DNA of 64,000 nt from DASQGA01 sp963762085. GTDB lineage: Bacteria; Actinomycetota; Thermoleophilia; Gaiellales; Gaiellaceae. The stretch covers positions 186,001 to 250,000 of the forward strand of contig CAVXJD010000005.1 of NCBI GenBank assembly GCA_963762085.1, in the 5' to 3' direction. Shown piece after piece: positions 31,731 through 40,126 of the stretch (position 1 is its first letter; every line of letters begins with the position of its first letter). Below the pieces are notes generated by a model. It ran no database searches. It had not been told where the DNA came from and worked only from the letters and a program-made list of their open reading frames with translations. The position numbers and the translations under genes were made by a program.

Positions 31731-32006
31731 CTAGGCGTCGTGCTGACGGAGGAACTCCGCCGACTTGGGCGGACCTTGCGTAAACCCTGCTTCCTGAAAG
31801 ATCGCCGGGACCTCGGGGTCCGAAGTGAAGCTCTGCCAGCCCGCCTCGTCCCAGTCGAAGATCGCCCAAACCCGGTCGCTCTCGTTTGGGTCCCGAAAGA
31901 CGTGCGCCCCCTTGCAACCGTGCTGCTTTCGCTTTTCAGCGCCTTTGGTTGAGAAGGTGTTCCAGAAGCGGTCGAAATCCCCGATCTTTGCTGTTGCCAG
32001 GACCAT
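31731..32006 (-). CDS. Small dimeric alpha/beta-barrel-like protein
   Basis: 91 residues with AGGAG 7 nt before the start. It reads MVLATAKIGDFDRFWNTFST, then GCKGAHVFRDPNESDRVWAIF and DWDEAGWQSFTSDPEVPAIF, typical of ABM-like or EthD-like small proteins with an HVFRD/WAIFDWD core. Probably binds a small ligand or acts in stress response; function unknown. Confidence 0.7.
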   Translation of the reverse strand: MVLATAKIGDFDRFWNTFSTKGAEKRKQHGCKGAHVFRDPNESDRVWAIFDWDEAGWQSFTSDPEVPAIFQEAGFTQGPPKSAEFLRQHDA

Positions 32007-32347
32007 TGTCTTCTCCTCTGTCGGAACGTGTTGTTATGCCGTCCACTCTACGCCACTTCATCACGAGTCGATCCCTCGACCCGTGAAGAGGTAACGTCAC
32101 CGTCCCGGAAGGCACATCCACACGCACCGCTGGATCATCAGCCACCCAGCAGGTGGCGTCACCCCGCCGGCCCGGATACGCGCCCGCGATCGGGCAGCCA
32201 ACCCGCGCCGCTCGGGTGACATTCCCGAACGCTGGCCCAGGCGGGAGACCTGTGCCTGGCCGCCCTGGAAAGTCTCTGGCGCAGGTCGCCGTGCGGCCCG
32301 TATCGGAGGCGTAGCATCGGGCTCCCTAACCGAAAGAGAGGCTGAGG
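32007..32347. other. Intergenic stretch with repeat copy 3 only
   Basis: No gene that I can support. It contains the divergent start regions of the genes at 32006 and 32348 and the 27-nt repeat at 32211-32237. Confidence 0.55.
32211..32237 (-). repeat. 27-nt dispersed repeat, copy 3
   Basis: On the minus strand it begins GGCCAGCGTTCGGGAATG and ends TCACCCGAG: 24 of 27 positions match the copy at 44387-44413. Confidence 0.75.
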
Positions 32348-32629
32348 ATGGCTATCGGCATCCGCATCAAGCTCCCAGGGGTCACCCAGGAGCAATTCGA
32401 CCAGGCTCACGATCACGCCAACCCCGATCGCACACCACCGAACGGGCTTTTCTTCCACGCATCTGGGCCGATCGATGGTGGCTGGGGAATCATCGACTTC
32501 TGGGAGTCACGCGACGACTTCGATGCCTTCGCCCCGCGGATCGTGGAAGGAATGACGGCCGCAGGAATCCAACCGCAGGGGCCACCCGACATCAAGGAAT
32601 TTCCTGTCCACGAGATGATCCACGCGTAG
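32348..32629 (+). CDS. Small dimeric alpha/beta-barrel-like protein
   Basis: 93 residues from ATG 32348 with GAGAGGCTGAGG just upstream. It reads IRIKLPGVTQEQFDQAHDHA, then PPNGLFFHASGPIDGGWGII and DFWESRDDFDAFAPRIVEGM, a pattern like ABM and monooxygenase-family small proteins. Third in a row of similar small proteins on alternating strands. Confidence 0.72.
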   Translation: MAIGIRIKLPGVTQEQFDQAHDHANPDRTPPNGLFFHASGPIDGGWGIIDFWESRDDFDAFAPRIVEGMTAAGIQPQGPPDIKEFPVHEMIHA

Positions 32630-33195
32630 AGTCGGCTGACAGGCGTCGACAGGGCATCGTGCGCAACGGTGTCCTGTCGACGAGGGCACCCGCTCAGGGG
32701 CGGCTCGGCAGGTCGCACCAAGGTCGCACGACCCTGCGAAACGCGGCGACATCCGCCTATTTACGAGGCGCGCGAACCGGCACCGCTACGCGCAATCCCG
32801 CGTGGAGCGACCCCTCCTCACGTTCATGGTAAGGAGGGGTCTCCGGTTCGAGTCCGGAAGAGGGCTTGATTTGCAGGGGTTTTGCGAGCCGTCGCCGACC
32901 TCCTCCGTAGCGTGCGAACGCAATGCGAACATGGGGAACGAAATGGCTGCTAAACGGCGCATTCTTCCGACGCCGCGTCAGGGACCGCAAGGGCAAGCGC
33001 CGGCACGCGCGTCCATTGCCGCGTGAGTGCTCGCGGGCGAGATTACGCCGAAGCAGCGGCGCCGAGCATTCGAACACGGGCCTGACCTACCAGCCAGACC
33101 CAAGCAAGGGGCTGAGATGGATCCCGGCCAAGATCAGGGCAACCGCATGCGCGACTTAGGCGCAACGGTGGGCCGCCGTGACGGATTAGTCGTCA
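32630..33195. other. Intergenic stretch with a tRNA fragment
   Basis: I find no gene. It contains the tRNA-Thr 3' fragment (32826-32866), a few direct repeats (GGTCGCAC twice near 32712-32728) and runs of Arg-rich shadow frames only. It is the right end of the tRNA-Thr-linked element and may hide more remnants. Confidence 0.5.
32826..32866 (+). repeat. tRNA-Thr 3' fragment, likely attachment-site duplicate
   Basis: It matches the 3' part of tRNA-Thr (28376-28448): ATGGTAAGGAGGGG, then T-arm TCCGG-TTCGAGT-CCGGA and AGAGGGC. The T-stem differs from the full gene, but with paired changes, so the fragment came from another tRNA-Thr or an element-borne tail. The 5' half of a tRNA is absent, so it is not a working gene. 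Confidence 0.7.
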
Positions 33196-33209
33196 GTGAA
33201 GCGCCGCCG

Positions 33210-33330
33210 CAGTCTCGTCGGTCTACTCGGAAACATGTTCCTCGGATTCTGGTGGCTCGACCCCGTCGCCGCGCTCGCGATCGGGGGCGTAGCCGTCAAG
33301 GAAAGCCGGGGAGAGCTGGCGCGGCTAGGG
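33210..33330 (+). pseudogene. Fragment of a cation diffusion facilitator transporter
   Basis: The frame reads LVGLLGNMFLGFWWLDPVAA, then LAIGGVAVKESR, which fits the last membrane helix of actinobacterial CDF-type metal transporters (WWxDPxAALxIxxxAVKE). The rest of the transporter is missing and the frame decays into Arg-rich sequence beyond about 33330. Decayed remnant. Confidence 0.6.
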
Positions 33331-33388
33331 TTGCTGCTCGTCGTGCTGAAAGGCGGCGGCTTCAGCCTCCACCATCGCCGGGGTACGG

Positions 33389-34048
33389 TCACGGCCCAGT
33401 CTCAACTCCCCGCTCGAGTCCGGCCACCTGCCAGACGAGCGCGTCGTGGGCAAACGTTTGGCGGAACCCCCGCTCTTCGAGAATCCCAAGCATCCCTGAG
33501 GGCGGGTGGGCGAACGTCCGGAACTCCTTCCGAAGCAGCCTAAAGATGAGGTTCTGCGCGCCTATGAAGAGACGCGCGACGGAACTGCGCGGCGGATAGC
33601 TGAAGACGATGAGACGCCGAGCGTGCTCTCCCGCTGAACGCAGCAGCCGTCTGTAGTCCGGGTAGCAACAGACCACGCGGTGCATGACGACGATGTCGGC
33701 GGGCTCGATTACCTCGGGGCAGGCCGCAATGTCGTGGAGGCGCCAGTCGGCTCGCTCCTCAAGCCCCGCCTCGCGAAGCAACCGCTGCGCCTCGTTCGCG
33801 TAGGCCGGCGAGAGCTCCAGGTTGAGGGCGCGCTCGGCCCCGCGCTTCAGTAGCTCGATATGGATCTCGCCCACGCCGCCGCCGATCTCGAGCACTGTTG
33901 CGCCTTCGATACCCCGCAACTCGAGGAACTCGACCATTCGCTTGGCCGTCTTGGTGAGGCCTTTCTTCCGGTACCGTCTCGCCACGCGGCGGGCGAAACG
34001 AGGCGTAAAAAATCCGTCACATCCCCGCGGGTTACAGCAGCTCGTCAC
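33389..34048 (-). CDS. Class I SAM-dependent methyltransferase with Cys-rich start
   Basis: 219 residues. It starts TSCCNPRGCDGFF, an unusual Cys cluster (three Cys in nine residues) that could bind metal, followed by helices, motif I ATVLEIGGGVGEIHIELL (about residue 52) and motif II NLELSPAYANEAQRLLRE. DIVVMHRVVCCYPDY marks the post-I/active loop. Substrate unknown; this resembles UbiE/COQ5 and magnesium-protoporphyrin-type methyltransferases. Confidence 0.8.
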   Translation of the reverse strand: MTSCCNPRGCDGFFTPRFARRVARRYRKKGLTKTAKRMVEFLELRGIEGATVLEIGGGVGEIHIELLKRGAERALNLELSPAYANEAQRLLREAGLEERADWRLHDIAACPEVIEPADIVVMHRVVCCYPDYRRLLRSAGEHARRLIVFSYPPRSSVARLFIGAQNLIFRLLRKEFRTFAHPPSGMLGILEERGFRQTFAHDALVWQVAGLERGVETGP

Positions 34049-34334
34049 GGCGAGAGCCTAGCGCTGTCGGAGTGATTCGTTGCGGAGGCGCATCACGTCA
34101 CCCAGACAAGCATTAGCGCCGCGTTTCTTCTCGACGGGTAGGCCGGTAGTCCTGGGGACCGGCGCCCAGGGCTCCAACGATGTCCTTCGGCGCGGCGCCG
34201 AACGTTAGGCGCAATCTCGTTCAAGGCTTGCGGGCAACGAACATCGCCTGGGTGAGGCTCTCTGACGGCCCGGCCGGCTCCTGCGCCGCGAAGAGGCACC
34301 GGTCTCCGAATAACAGCGAGGCCGCTAGTAGGCG

Positions 34335-35087
34335 TCAAGCCGCGCCGCGCGCCACCCAGGCCTTCGCCGAGACTACGAACGGTGGCTCCGGCAGCCTCTC
34401 CCTGCAAAGCTCGCGCAATGCCGTGCGCCGATCGGACGCGAGACCGGCGACGTGCGCACCCGACGGGGCGACGCCGAGCGTGAACGGGTCCCACCAGTCC
34501 TCGAACGTGGCGTGCTCGACGTCCACCGCGACGGCGCTGTCGACGATGTCGCCGATTCCAGCCGCGCGAAAGAGGTCGGCCAGGTGGCCGGCCCTGCTGC
34601 CGGGGCAGATAGACCCAATCTCGACCTCAGGATCGAGCGCTTGGGCGGCATCCCAGAACGGACCGATCGGGCCGCCGTCGGTGAAGTCCCACACGCATGC
34701 GGCGACGACGCCGCCGTCCCGCGTCACCCTCGCCATCTCGCGGAGGCCTGCGACCGGATCGTCCATGACGTTGACCACGAGCTGGGCGAGCGTCGCATCG
34801 AAGCAGCCTCCTTCGAACGGCAGATCCTCAGCCGGCGCGCGGATGACCTGGACTCCGGGATGGCGGCCGCGTAGGGCCGCGACGAATTCCTCGGACGGGT
34901 CGACCGCCGTGACCCGTCCCGGTCTAGCCCTCCGAGCGAGCTCCGCGGTCAGCGCACCGGGGCCGCATCCGACGTCGAGGACCCGGCCGTCGAGCGGGAG
35001 TCCGGCGAAATCGGCGAAGGGCACCGCCAGCAGCCTCGAGTAGCGGCCCATAAACCGGTCATAGGCATCGGCGTCGCTCAAGCTCAC
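34335..35087 (-). CDS. Class I SAM-dependent methyltransferase
   Basis: 250 residues. Motif I GRVLDVGCGPGALTAEL (about residue 34), acidic loop VTAVDPSEEFVAAL, post-I VQVIRAPAEDLPFEGGCFDA and motif III/IV MARVTRDGGVVAACVWDF. Likely modifies a small metabolite. It overlaps the TfoX-like gene upstream (ATGA at 35084-35087), so it is translated together with it. I see nothing credible in 34049-34334 except GTTAGGC at 34204, which has no partner. Confidence 0.85.
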   Translation of the reverse strand: MSLSDADAYDRFMGRYSRLLAVPFADFAGLPLDGRVLDVGCGPGALTAELARRARPGRVTAVDPSEEFVAALRGRHPGVQVIRAPAEDLPFEGGCFDATLAQLVVNVMDDPVAGLREMARVTRDGGVVAACVWDFTDGGPIGPFWDAAQALDPEVEIGSICPGSRAGHLADLFRAAGIGDIVDSAVAVDVEHATFEDWWDPFTLGVAPSGAHVAGLASDRRTALRELCRERLPEPPFVVSAKAWVARGAA

Positions 35088-35425
35088 TTCTTCTCCTTCG
35101 GCGGCGACGCGCGGGCGAAAGCGACGCTCTGCATAGCCCAGGACTCGAGCGCTCGCTTCGTGGAGACAAACTCGGCATCAACCCGAAGCCAGCCCTTTAT
35201 CTCGCGTCCGCGCATCTCAAACGGTCGCGCACCGGGCTTGGCGAGGAGAGCCTCGGTCTCCTCCTTGGAGCAGTGGATCATCAGGCCACCCTCGCCGCTG
35301 ACCCCCACCGCCATGTGGCCGTCGATCATGAAGCCGATGCCGCCGAACATCTTCTGCTCGGTGTAGCCGTTCTCAGACGCGATCAGCTCGCGGATCCGGT
35401 TGGCGAGATCCTCGTCGTAAGCCAT
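35084..35425 (-). CDS. TfoX/Sxy N-terminal domain protein
   Basis: 113 residues with the TfoX-N pattern YDEDLANRIRELI, KMFGGIGFMIDGHMAVGVSG and LRVDAEFVSTKRALESWAMQ, the usual core of the domain, near the full family length of 100-120. In Haemophilus, Sxy activates competence genes; most actinobacterial copies are of unknown role. Next to a methyltransferase. Confidence 0.85.
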   Translation of the reverse strand: MAYDEDLANRIRELIASENGYTEQKMFGGIGFMIDGHMAVGVSGEGGLMIHCSKEETEALLAKPGARPFEMRGREIKGWLRVDAEFVSTKRALESWAMQSVAFARASPPKEKK

Positions 35426-35728
35426 CGTGACAAATCATGGCGCATGGGGCCTTGACGCCGATAATCGGGCTTCGCCTGCTCGCCCTCGCCGCCGGGCTTC
35501 GGCATAACGCCGAGATCGGTCAACCTGGCGTGTGTTTCAGCGCCTAGCCACAAATTCGGAATCAACCATCTAGACCTGACAGCGTGCTCCTTCAGGAGAG
35601 GCTGGCAGCTCGGCGACAGGTGCCCCAGTGCTTCTCGGCCGTCGTGGCTGAGTTCCGTACTCTTCCAACGCATCAGTGGCGAGCGCTAGACCGGCCGTCG
35701 CAAACGTCCTACGCTTCGGAGGCGGCCG
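35426..35728. other. Intergenic stretch without a gene
   Basis: About 300 nt with no credible gene. A near-palindrome GCCGATAATCGGGC (35457-35470) could be an operator. Its GCCGATAA has no TAAA-like partner at 16 nt, so it is not counted as a sigma-28 promoter. The cyclase gene starts at 35729. Confidence 0.5.
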
Positions 35729-38700
35729 ATGCGCGAGTTGCCAGCTGGCACCGTCACGTTTCTCTTTACCGACATTGAAGGCTCGACGCGCCTGCTGCAC
35801 CAGCTTGGCGATGTCTACGCCGCCGTGCTCGCAGATCACAGACGCCTATTACGTGAGGCGTTCGCGCACCACGGCGGCGTCGAGGTGGATACGCAGGGGG
35901 ACAGTTTCTTCGTGGCGTTCGCCGATCCACGCCGAGCGCTCGCAGCCGCAGCAGACGCGCAGCTGGCCCTCGCACGGCACGCGTGGCCGGACGGCACGGC
36001 AGTCCTCGTGCGGATGGGCCTGCATACGGGTGAGCCGCTCGTTTCCGACGACCACTATGTGGGCGTCGACGTGCACCGCGGCGCACGTATCGCCGCAGCT
36101 GCCCACGGCGGCCAGGTGCTCGTCTCCGAGCGCACGCATGAGCTTGTCGGGGACGCGACGCTAGGCGCTTTGCGCGATTTGGGCGCGCATCGGCTGAAGG
36201 ACCTCGCAGAGCCGGAGCGCCTCTACCAGCTCGTCATCGACGGGCTAGCGAGCAGCTTTCCACCGCCACGCGTCTACGAGGAGGCGCTCGAGGCGGCGGG
36301 GTTGCCGGATTACTCGCTCCCGCCCGCGGACGTGCCGTGCCCGTACAAAGGGCTCGTCGCGTTCGAGCGCCACGACGCAGACCTCTTCTTCGGGCGCGAG
36401 CAGCTCGTGGAAGACCTCGCCGGTCGCCTCGAGATTGCGCCCTTCTTGGCGGTCGTCGGCGCGTCGGGAAGCGGCAAGTCCTCGCTGGTCGGCGCGGGCG
36501 TCGTGCCGGAGCTCCAGCGACGCGACGACGGCCTCCGCGTGGCCGTCTTCTCACCGGGGGAGCGGCCGCTCGCCGAGCTCACCGCCGCCGGCGACGCGCC
36601 CATGCTCGTCGTCGACCAGTTCGAGGAAGTCTTTACCCTCTGCCGCGCCGAAGACGAACGGCGCGCTTTCATTGAGGCCCTCCTCGCCGTCGCAGAGCGG
36701 GGAAGGCGGGTCGTCATCGCGTTGCGCGCCGACTTCTACGGGCACTGTGCCGCGTACCCGCGGCTCGCGGCCGCGCTCGAGGATCATCAAGCACTGGTCG
36801 GACCGATGAGCGAGGAGGAGCTGCGGCGGGCGATCGAGCGCCCGGCTGAGCGCGCGGGCCTCATCCTCGAACCGGGGCTCGCCGAAGGCATCCTGCGCGA
36901 CGTCGTCGGCGAGCCCGGCGCGCTGCCTCTGCTCTCGCACAGCTTGCTCGAGACGTGGAAGCGCAGAAGCGGCCGCATGCTGACCTTGATCGGCTACCTG
37001 CAGGCAGGTGGTGTCCAAGGAGCGATCGCCAAGACTGCCGAAACGGTGTACCGCGACGCCTTCTCATCGGAACAGCAGGGACTTGCTCGCAACATCTTTC
37101 TCCGCTTGACCGAGCTCGGCGAGGGCATCGAGGACACGCGTCGGCGCGTCGCGATCGCCGAGCTGCCGCCGCGTCCCGAGCTGGCGGAAAGCGTCAACGA
37201 GGTGCTCCGTACGTTGGCCGACGCGCGACTGGTGACGATCGGCGAAGGGACAGTCGAGGTGGCGCACGAGGCCCTCATTCGCCACTGGCCAACGCTTCGC
37301 AGATGGCTCGACGAGGACCGGGAAGGCAGGCGCGTGCACCGTCGCCTGACCGAGACAGCGCAGGAGTGGGACGCCGCCGGCCGCGACCCGGCCCTGCTCT
37401 ATCGCGGGACGCGCCTCGCGGGAGCGAGCGACTGGGCGGCTGCGCACGACAATGAGCTGAACGAGCTCGAGCGGGAGTTCGCGCGCGCGAGCCGCGAACG
37501 GGAGCTCCACGAGATCGAAACCACGCGCAGGCGCAACCGCCGCCTGAGGATTCTCCTCACGGGCGCCGTCGTCGCGCTCCTCGCAGCCGCGGCAGCCGGC
37601 CTGCTGGCGCTCAACCAGCGAAACACCGCGCGCGCAACCGCGCTCACCGCCGACGCCCAGCGGCTCGGCGCGGAGGCGCTGACCGAGGATCGTCTGGACC
37701 GCGCCTTGCTGCTCGCGCGCGCGGGGGTCGGGCTCGAGGAAACGGCCAAGACGCGCAGCAACTTGCTCGCCACGCTGCTCCGTGCCCCGCACGCGGCGAT
37801 CGGCCTTTTGGGCGGTACTGCCGACGCGGAGATCTTCGCGACTGCGGTCAGCCCGAATGGGCGCGTGCTGGCGATCGGGGACGCTCCAGGCGCCGTCACG
37901 ACCTTCGACGCGTCCAGCCGTCGCAAGCTCGGCGACTACCTGATCGGTGACGTGATCGGCGCGGGGCTCGTCCAGACCATCGCGTTCTCACCGGACGGCG
38001 GGACGCTCGCAGTCGCGGGCCGGACGCAGTTGAACGCGCCGGACCTCGTACTCGACCTGCTCGATTCACGAACGCTTCAGCGACGATCGCGCGTCGAGCT
38101 GCCGCCGTTCCCCGAGCCTGTCGATCTGGTCGTCGCCACGCCCTCGTTTGCGTCCGACGGTCGAGACCTGCTCGTGCTCCTGGGTACGCCCGACGCTCCG
38201 GCCAGAAGCATGCTGCTGCGCGTCGATGGGCGCACGGGGGGTCTCGAGGGAAAGCCGCTACGGGTCGGCGGCGCGGCACTCGACATCGTTCCGACGCGTG
38301 ATGGGCGCCGTGTGTTCGTGCCGAGCCCGGTGGAGGACGCGACGCTTGAAATCGATGCAGACTCGCTGCGTGTTCTGCGGCGCCATCTTGTTGGCGGCTT
38401 CGCAGGTGCGCTCAGCCCGGACGGCGGCGCGCTGGCATTGGGATCCCGCGAAGGAAGGGTTCGCCTGCTCGACCTGCGCTCGCAAGAGGTGCGTTCGTTC
38501 GCGCGCGGCCACGAAGCCGGCGTCGTCGATATGGCGTTTACGCCCGACGGTCGGACGCTCGTGTCGTCGGACTTCGACGGCGGGGTGATCGCTTGGAACG
38601 TGGCGCGCGGGAAGGTAAGCGAAGATCTGTCGGCTCACCTCGGCCCCGTCTGGGCGCTCGCCCTCTCCCCCGATGGACAAACGCTTTACAGCGCCGGGAA

Positions 38701-39760
38701 CGACGGTCGCCTAATCCTCTGGGACATCGCGGGAGATCGACGGCTCGTCCGGTCGTTCTCGCTCCGACAAGAGTTCGAAGACTTACAAACGCCTCGAGGA
38801 ATCGCAGTGAGCCCGGACGGCGAAACGTTCGCCGTCACTGAACGCGGCGGAACCGTCAGTCTGTTCGATACCGCGACTCTTCAGCTCCGGCGAAGCGTGC
38901 AGGCGATGCACGGCTTCGCCGCCGCGGCTGCCTTCAGCCCGAACGGCCGCTTGCTCGCGGTGGGCGGTGAGGGAGGGCACGTCACGCTCTGGAACGCTCG
39001 GACACTGGTGCCTGCGGGAGCGCTGACGGGGCTATCAGGAGACGTTCAGACGGTTGCGTTCTCGCCTGATGGAGAATTGCTCGCGGCGGCCGAGGTCCTC
39101 GGGGAGCGGCCCCGCCTTCATGTCTGGAGTGTCCGTCGACGCGTCGTGACCGCTCAAGCCGACGCTCCGGCCACTGCCTCGCTCGCCTTCAGCCCCGACG
39201 GTCGCGTGATCGCGCTCGCAGCGCTCGACGGCGGCACCGAGATCCGGGACGTCCGAAGCGGAAACCTGGTCGAGCGCTTTCGTAGCGAGGGCCTCTCGCG
39301 CTCGGTTGCGTTCTCTCCGGACGGGCGACTGCTCGCAATCGGGCAGTTCGACGGTGACGGCCAGCTCTATTCTACCGAGGCGTGGGCACCGCTCGGCCGG
39401 CGGCTCGAGGCACATACGCAGCGGATCACGAACGTGGAGTTCTCGCGCGACGGTCGCACGCTGGCGACGTCGAGCGCGGACGGGACGGTACTGCTCTGGG
39501 ACGTCGAGACCCAGGAGCCGATCGGCTCCCCGCTGCCGGTGGAGCCCGACACGTTCGTTTCTGCCGCGCTGAGCCCCGACGGGTCGCAACTCTTCGCGGT
39601 CTCCACGGGTCTCGGTGGGATGCGTCTCGCCATCGACCCCGGCGTATGGAAACGTCACGCGTGCATGGTCGCTGGGCGAGACCTGACTCAGCGAGAGTGG
39701 AAGGACGCGCTCCCGGGGCGGCGGTATCGGACCGTTTGCTCCGACGACGCAAGCCGATAG
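35729..39760 (+). CDS. Nucleotide cyclase - STAND NTPase - WD40 signalling protein
   Basis: 1,343 residues. Residues 1-175 are a class III adenylate/guanylate cyclase domain: metal Asp15 (FTDIEGST) and Asp58 (QGDSFFVAF) present; the site usually Asn is His (GVDVHRGARI), as is common in this sub-family. A STAND NTPase follows (about 195-600) with Walker A GASGSGKSS and a Walker B-like MLVVDQFEE. One membrane helix (about 604-626) separates it from about 14 WD40-type units with repeated SPDG turns (680-1315). A Cys-bearing tail ends the protein. It probably senses a signal through the exported or membrane-side WD40 part and controls cyclic nucleotide production; the orientation is not known. 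Confidence 0.85.
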   Translation: MRELPAGTVTFLFTDIEGSTRLLHQLGDVYAAVLADHRRLLREAFAHHGGVEVDTQGDSFFVAFADPRRALAAAADAQLALARHAWPDGTAVLVRMGLHTGEPLVSDDHYVGVDVHRGARIAAAAHGGQVLVSERTHELVGDATLGALRDLGAHRLKDLAEPERLYQLVIDGLASSFPPPRVYEEALEAAGLPDYSLPPADVPCPYKGLVAFERHDADLFFGREQLVEDLAGRLEIAPFLAVVGASGSGKSSLVGAGVVPELQRRDDGLRVAVFSPGERPLAELTAAGDAPMLVVDQFEEVFTLCRAEDERRAFIEALLAVAERGRRVVIALRADFYGHCAAYPRLAAALEDHQALVGPMSEEELRRAIERPAERAGLILEPGLAEGILRDVVGEPGALPLLSHSLLETWKRRSGRMLTLIGYLQAGGVQGAIAKTAETVYRDAFSSEQQGLARNIFLRLTELGEGIEDTRRRVAIAELPPRPELAESVNEVLRTLADARLVTIGEGTVEVAHEALIRHWPTLRRWLDEDREGRRVHRRLTETAQEWDAAGRDPALLYRGTRLAGASDWAAAHDNELNELEREFARASRERELHEIETTRRRNRRLRILLTGAVVALLAAAAAGLLALNQRNTARATALTADAQRLGAEALTEDRLDRALLLARAGVGLEETAKTRSNLLATLLRAPHAAIGLLGGTADAEIFATAVSPNGRVLAIGDAPGAVTTFDASSRRKLGDYLIGDVIGAGLVQTIAFSPDGGTLAVAGRTQLNAPDLVLDLLDSRTLQRRSRVELPPFPEPVDLVVATPSFASDGRDLLVLLGTPDAPARSMLLRVDGRTGGLEGKPLRVGGAALDIVPTRDGRRVFVPSPVEDATLEIDADSLRVLRRHLVGGFAGALSPDGGALALGSREGRVRLLDLRSQEVRSFARGHEAGVVDMAFTPDGRTLVSSDFDGGVIAWNVARGKVSEDLSAHLGPVWALALSPDGQTLYSAGNDGRLILWDIAGDRRLVRSFSLRQEFEDLQTPRGIAVSPDGETFAVTERGGTVSLFDTATLQLRRSVQAMHGFAAAAAFSPNGRLLAVGGEGGHVTLWNARTLVPAGALTGLSGDVQTVAFSPDGELLAAAEVLGERPRLHVWSVRRRVVTAQADAPATASLAFSPDGRVIALAALDGGTEIRDVRSGNLVERFRSEGLSRSVAFSPDGRLLAIGQFDGDGQLYSTEAWAPLGRRLEAHTQRITNVEFSRDGRTLATSSADGTVLLWDVETQEPIGSPLPVEPDTFVSAALSPDGSQLFAVSTGLGGMRLAIDPGVWKRHACMVAGRDLTQREWKDALPGRRYRTVCSDDASR

Positions 39761-39851
39761 GTCCGTCGGTCACGGCACGACCTGAACGCCGAGTTCCTGG
39801 CTCGATGGACGGCTCGCGACCCGAACCCGGCACGGCGGCGCTCCGCGCGTT

Positions 39852-40001
39852 GTGCGACGCTCAAACCGCATCCCGCACACATCCCGCGGGAGGTCGTGGA
39901 ACATCGTTCTCGGCGTCGCCGTCATGCTTTGGGCCTTCGGCTACACGCAGACCAAGGCGATGCTCACGAAGAGCGGGCGGAAGCAGCCGGCGGCGGGCTA
40001 G
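39852..40001 (+). CDS. Small single-pass membrane protein (possible)
   Basis: 49 residues from GTG 39852, ending TAG. A membrane helix (SWNIVLGVAVMLWAFGY) is followed by TQTKAMLTKSGRKQ. No Shine-Dalgarno sequence, and no homologue recognised, so this is only a plausible small gene in the 366-nt space between the cyclase and the hydrolase (39761-40126), which otherwise holds nothing I can support. Confidence 0.4.
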   Translation: MRRSNRIPHTSRGRSWNIVLGVAVMLWAFGYTQTKAMLTKSGRKQPAAG

Positions 40002-40126
40002 GTGATTCCGGCTGCGGGTTGAGACGGTTTGCGGACTCGACCACGATGCGTCCCTTCGCAAAGGCAACGCTCAGCTGATTAGAGCTGTTCGCTCGACCTG
40101 GCAACGTGCTCGAGCTGCTGCAGCGA

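Noticed and set aside
32826..32866. Functional tRNA-Thr
   Set aside because: The acceptor 5' strand and D-arm are missing; only the 3' part remains.
34204..34210. GTTAGGC as an integron attC core
   Set aside because: No complementary RYYYAAC in the neighbourhood and no cassette structure or integrase.
35457..35464. GCCGATAA as another sigma-28 site
   Set aside because: No TAAA-like tetramer at 14-17 nt and no pilus gene downstream; palindrome GCCGATAATCGGGC explains it better.
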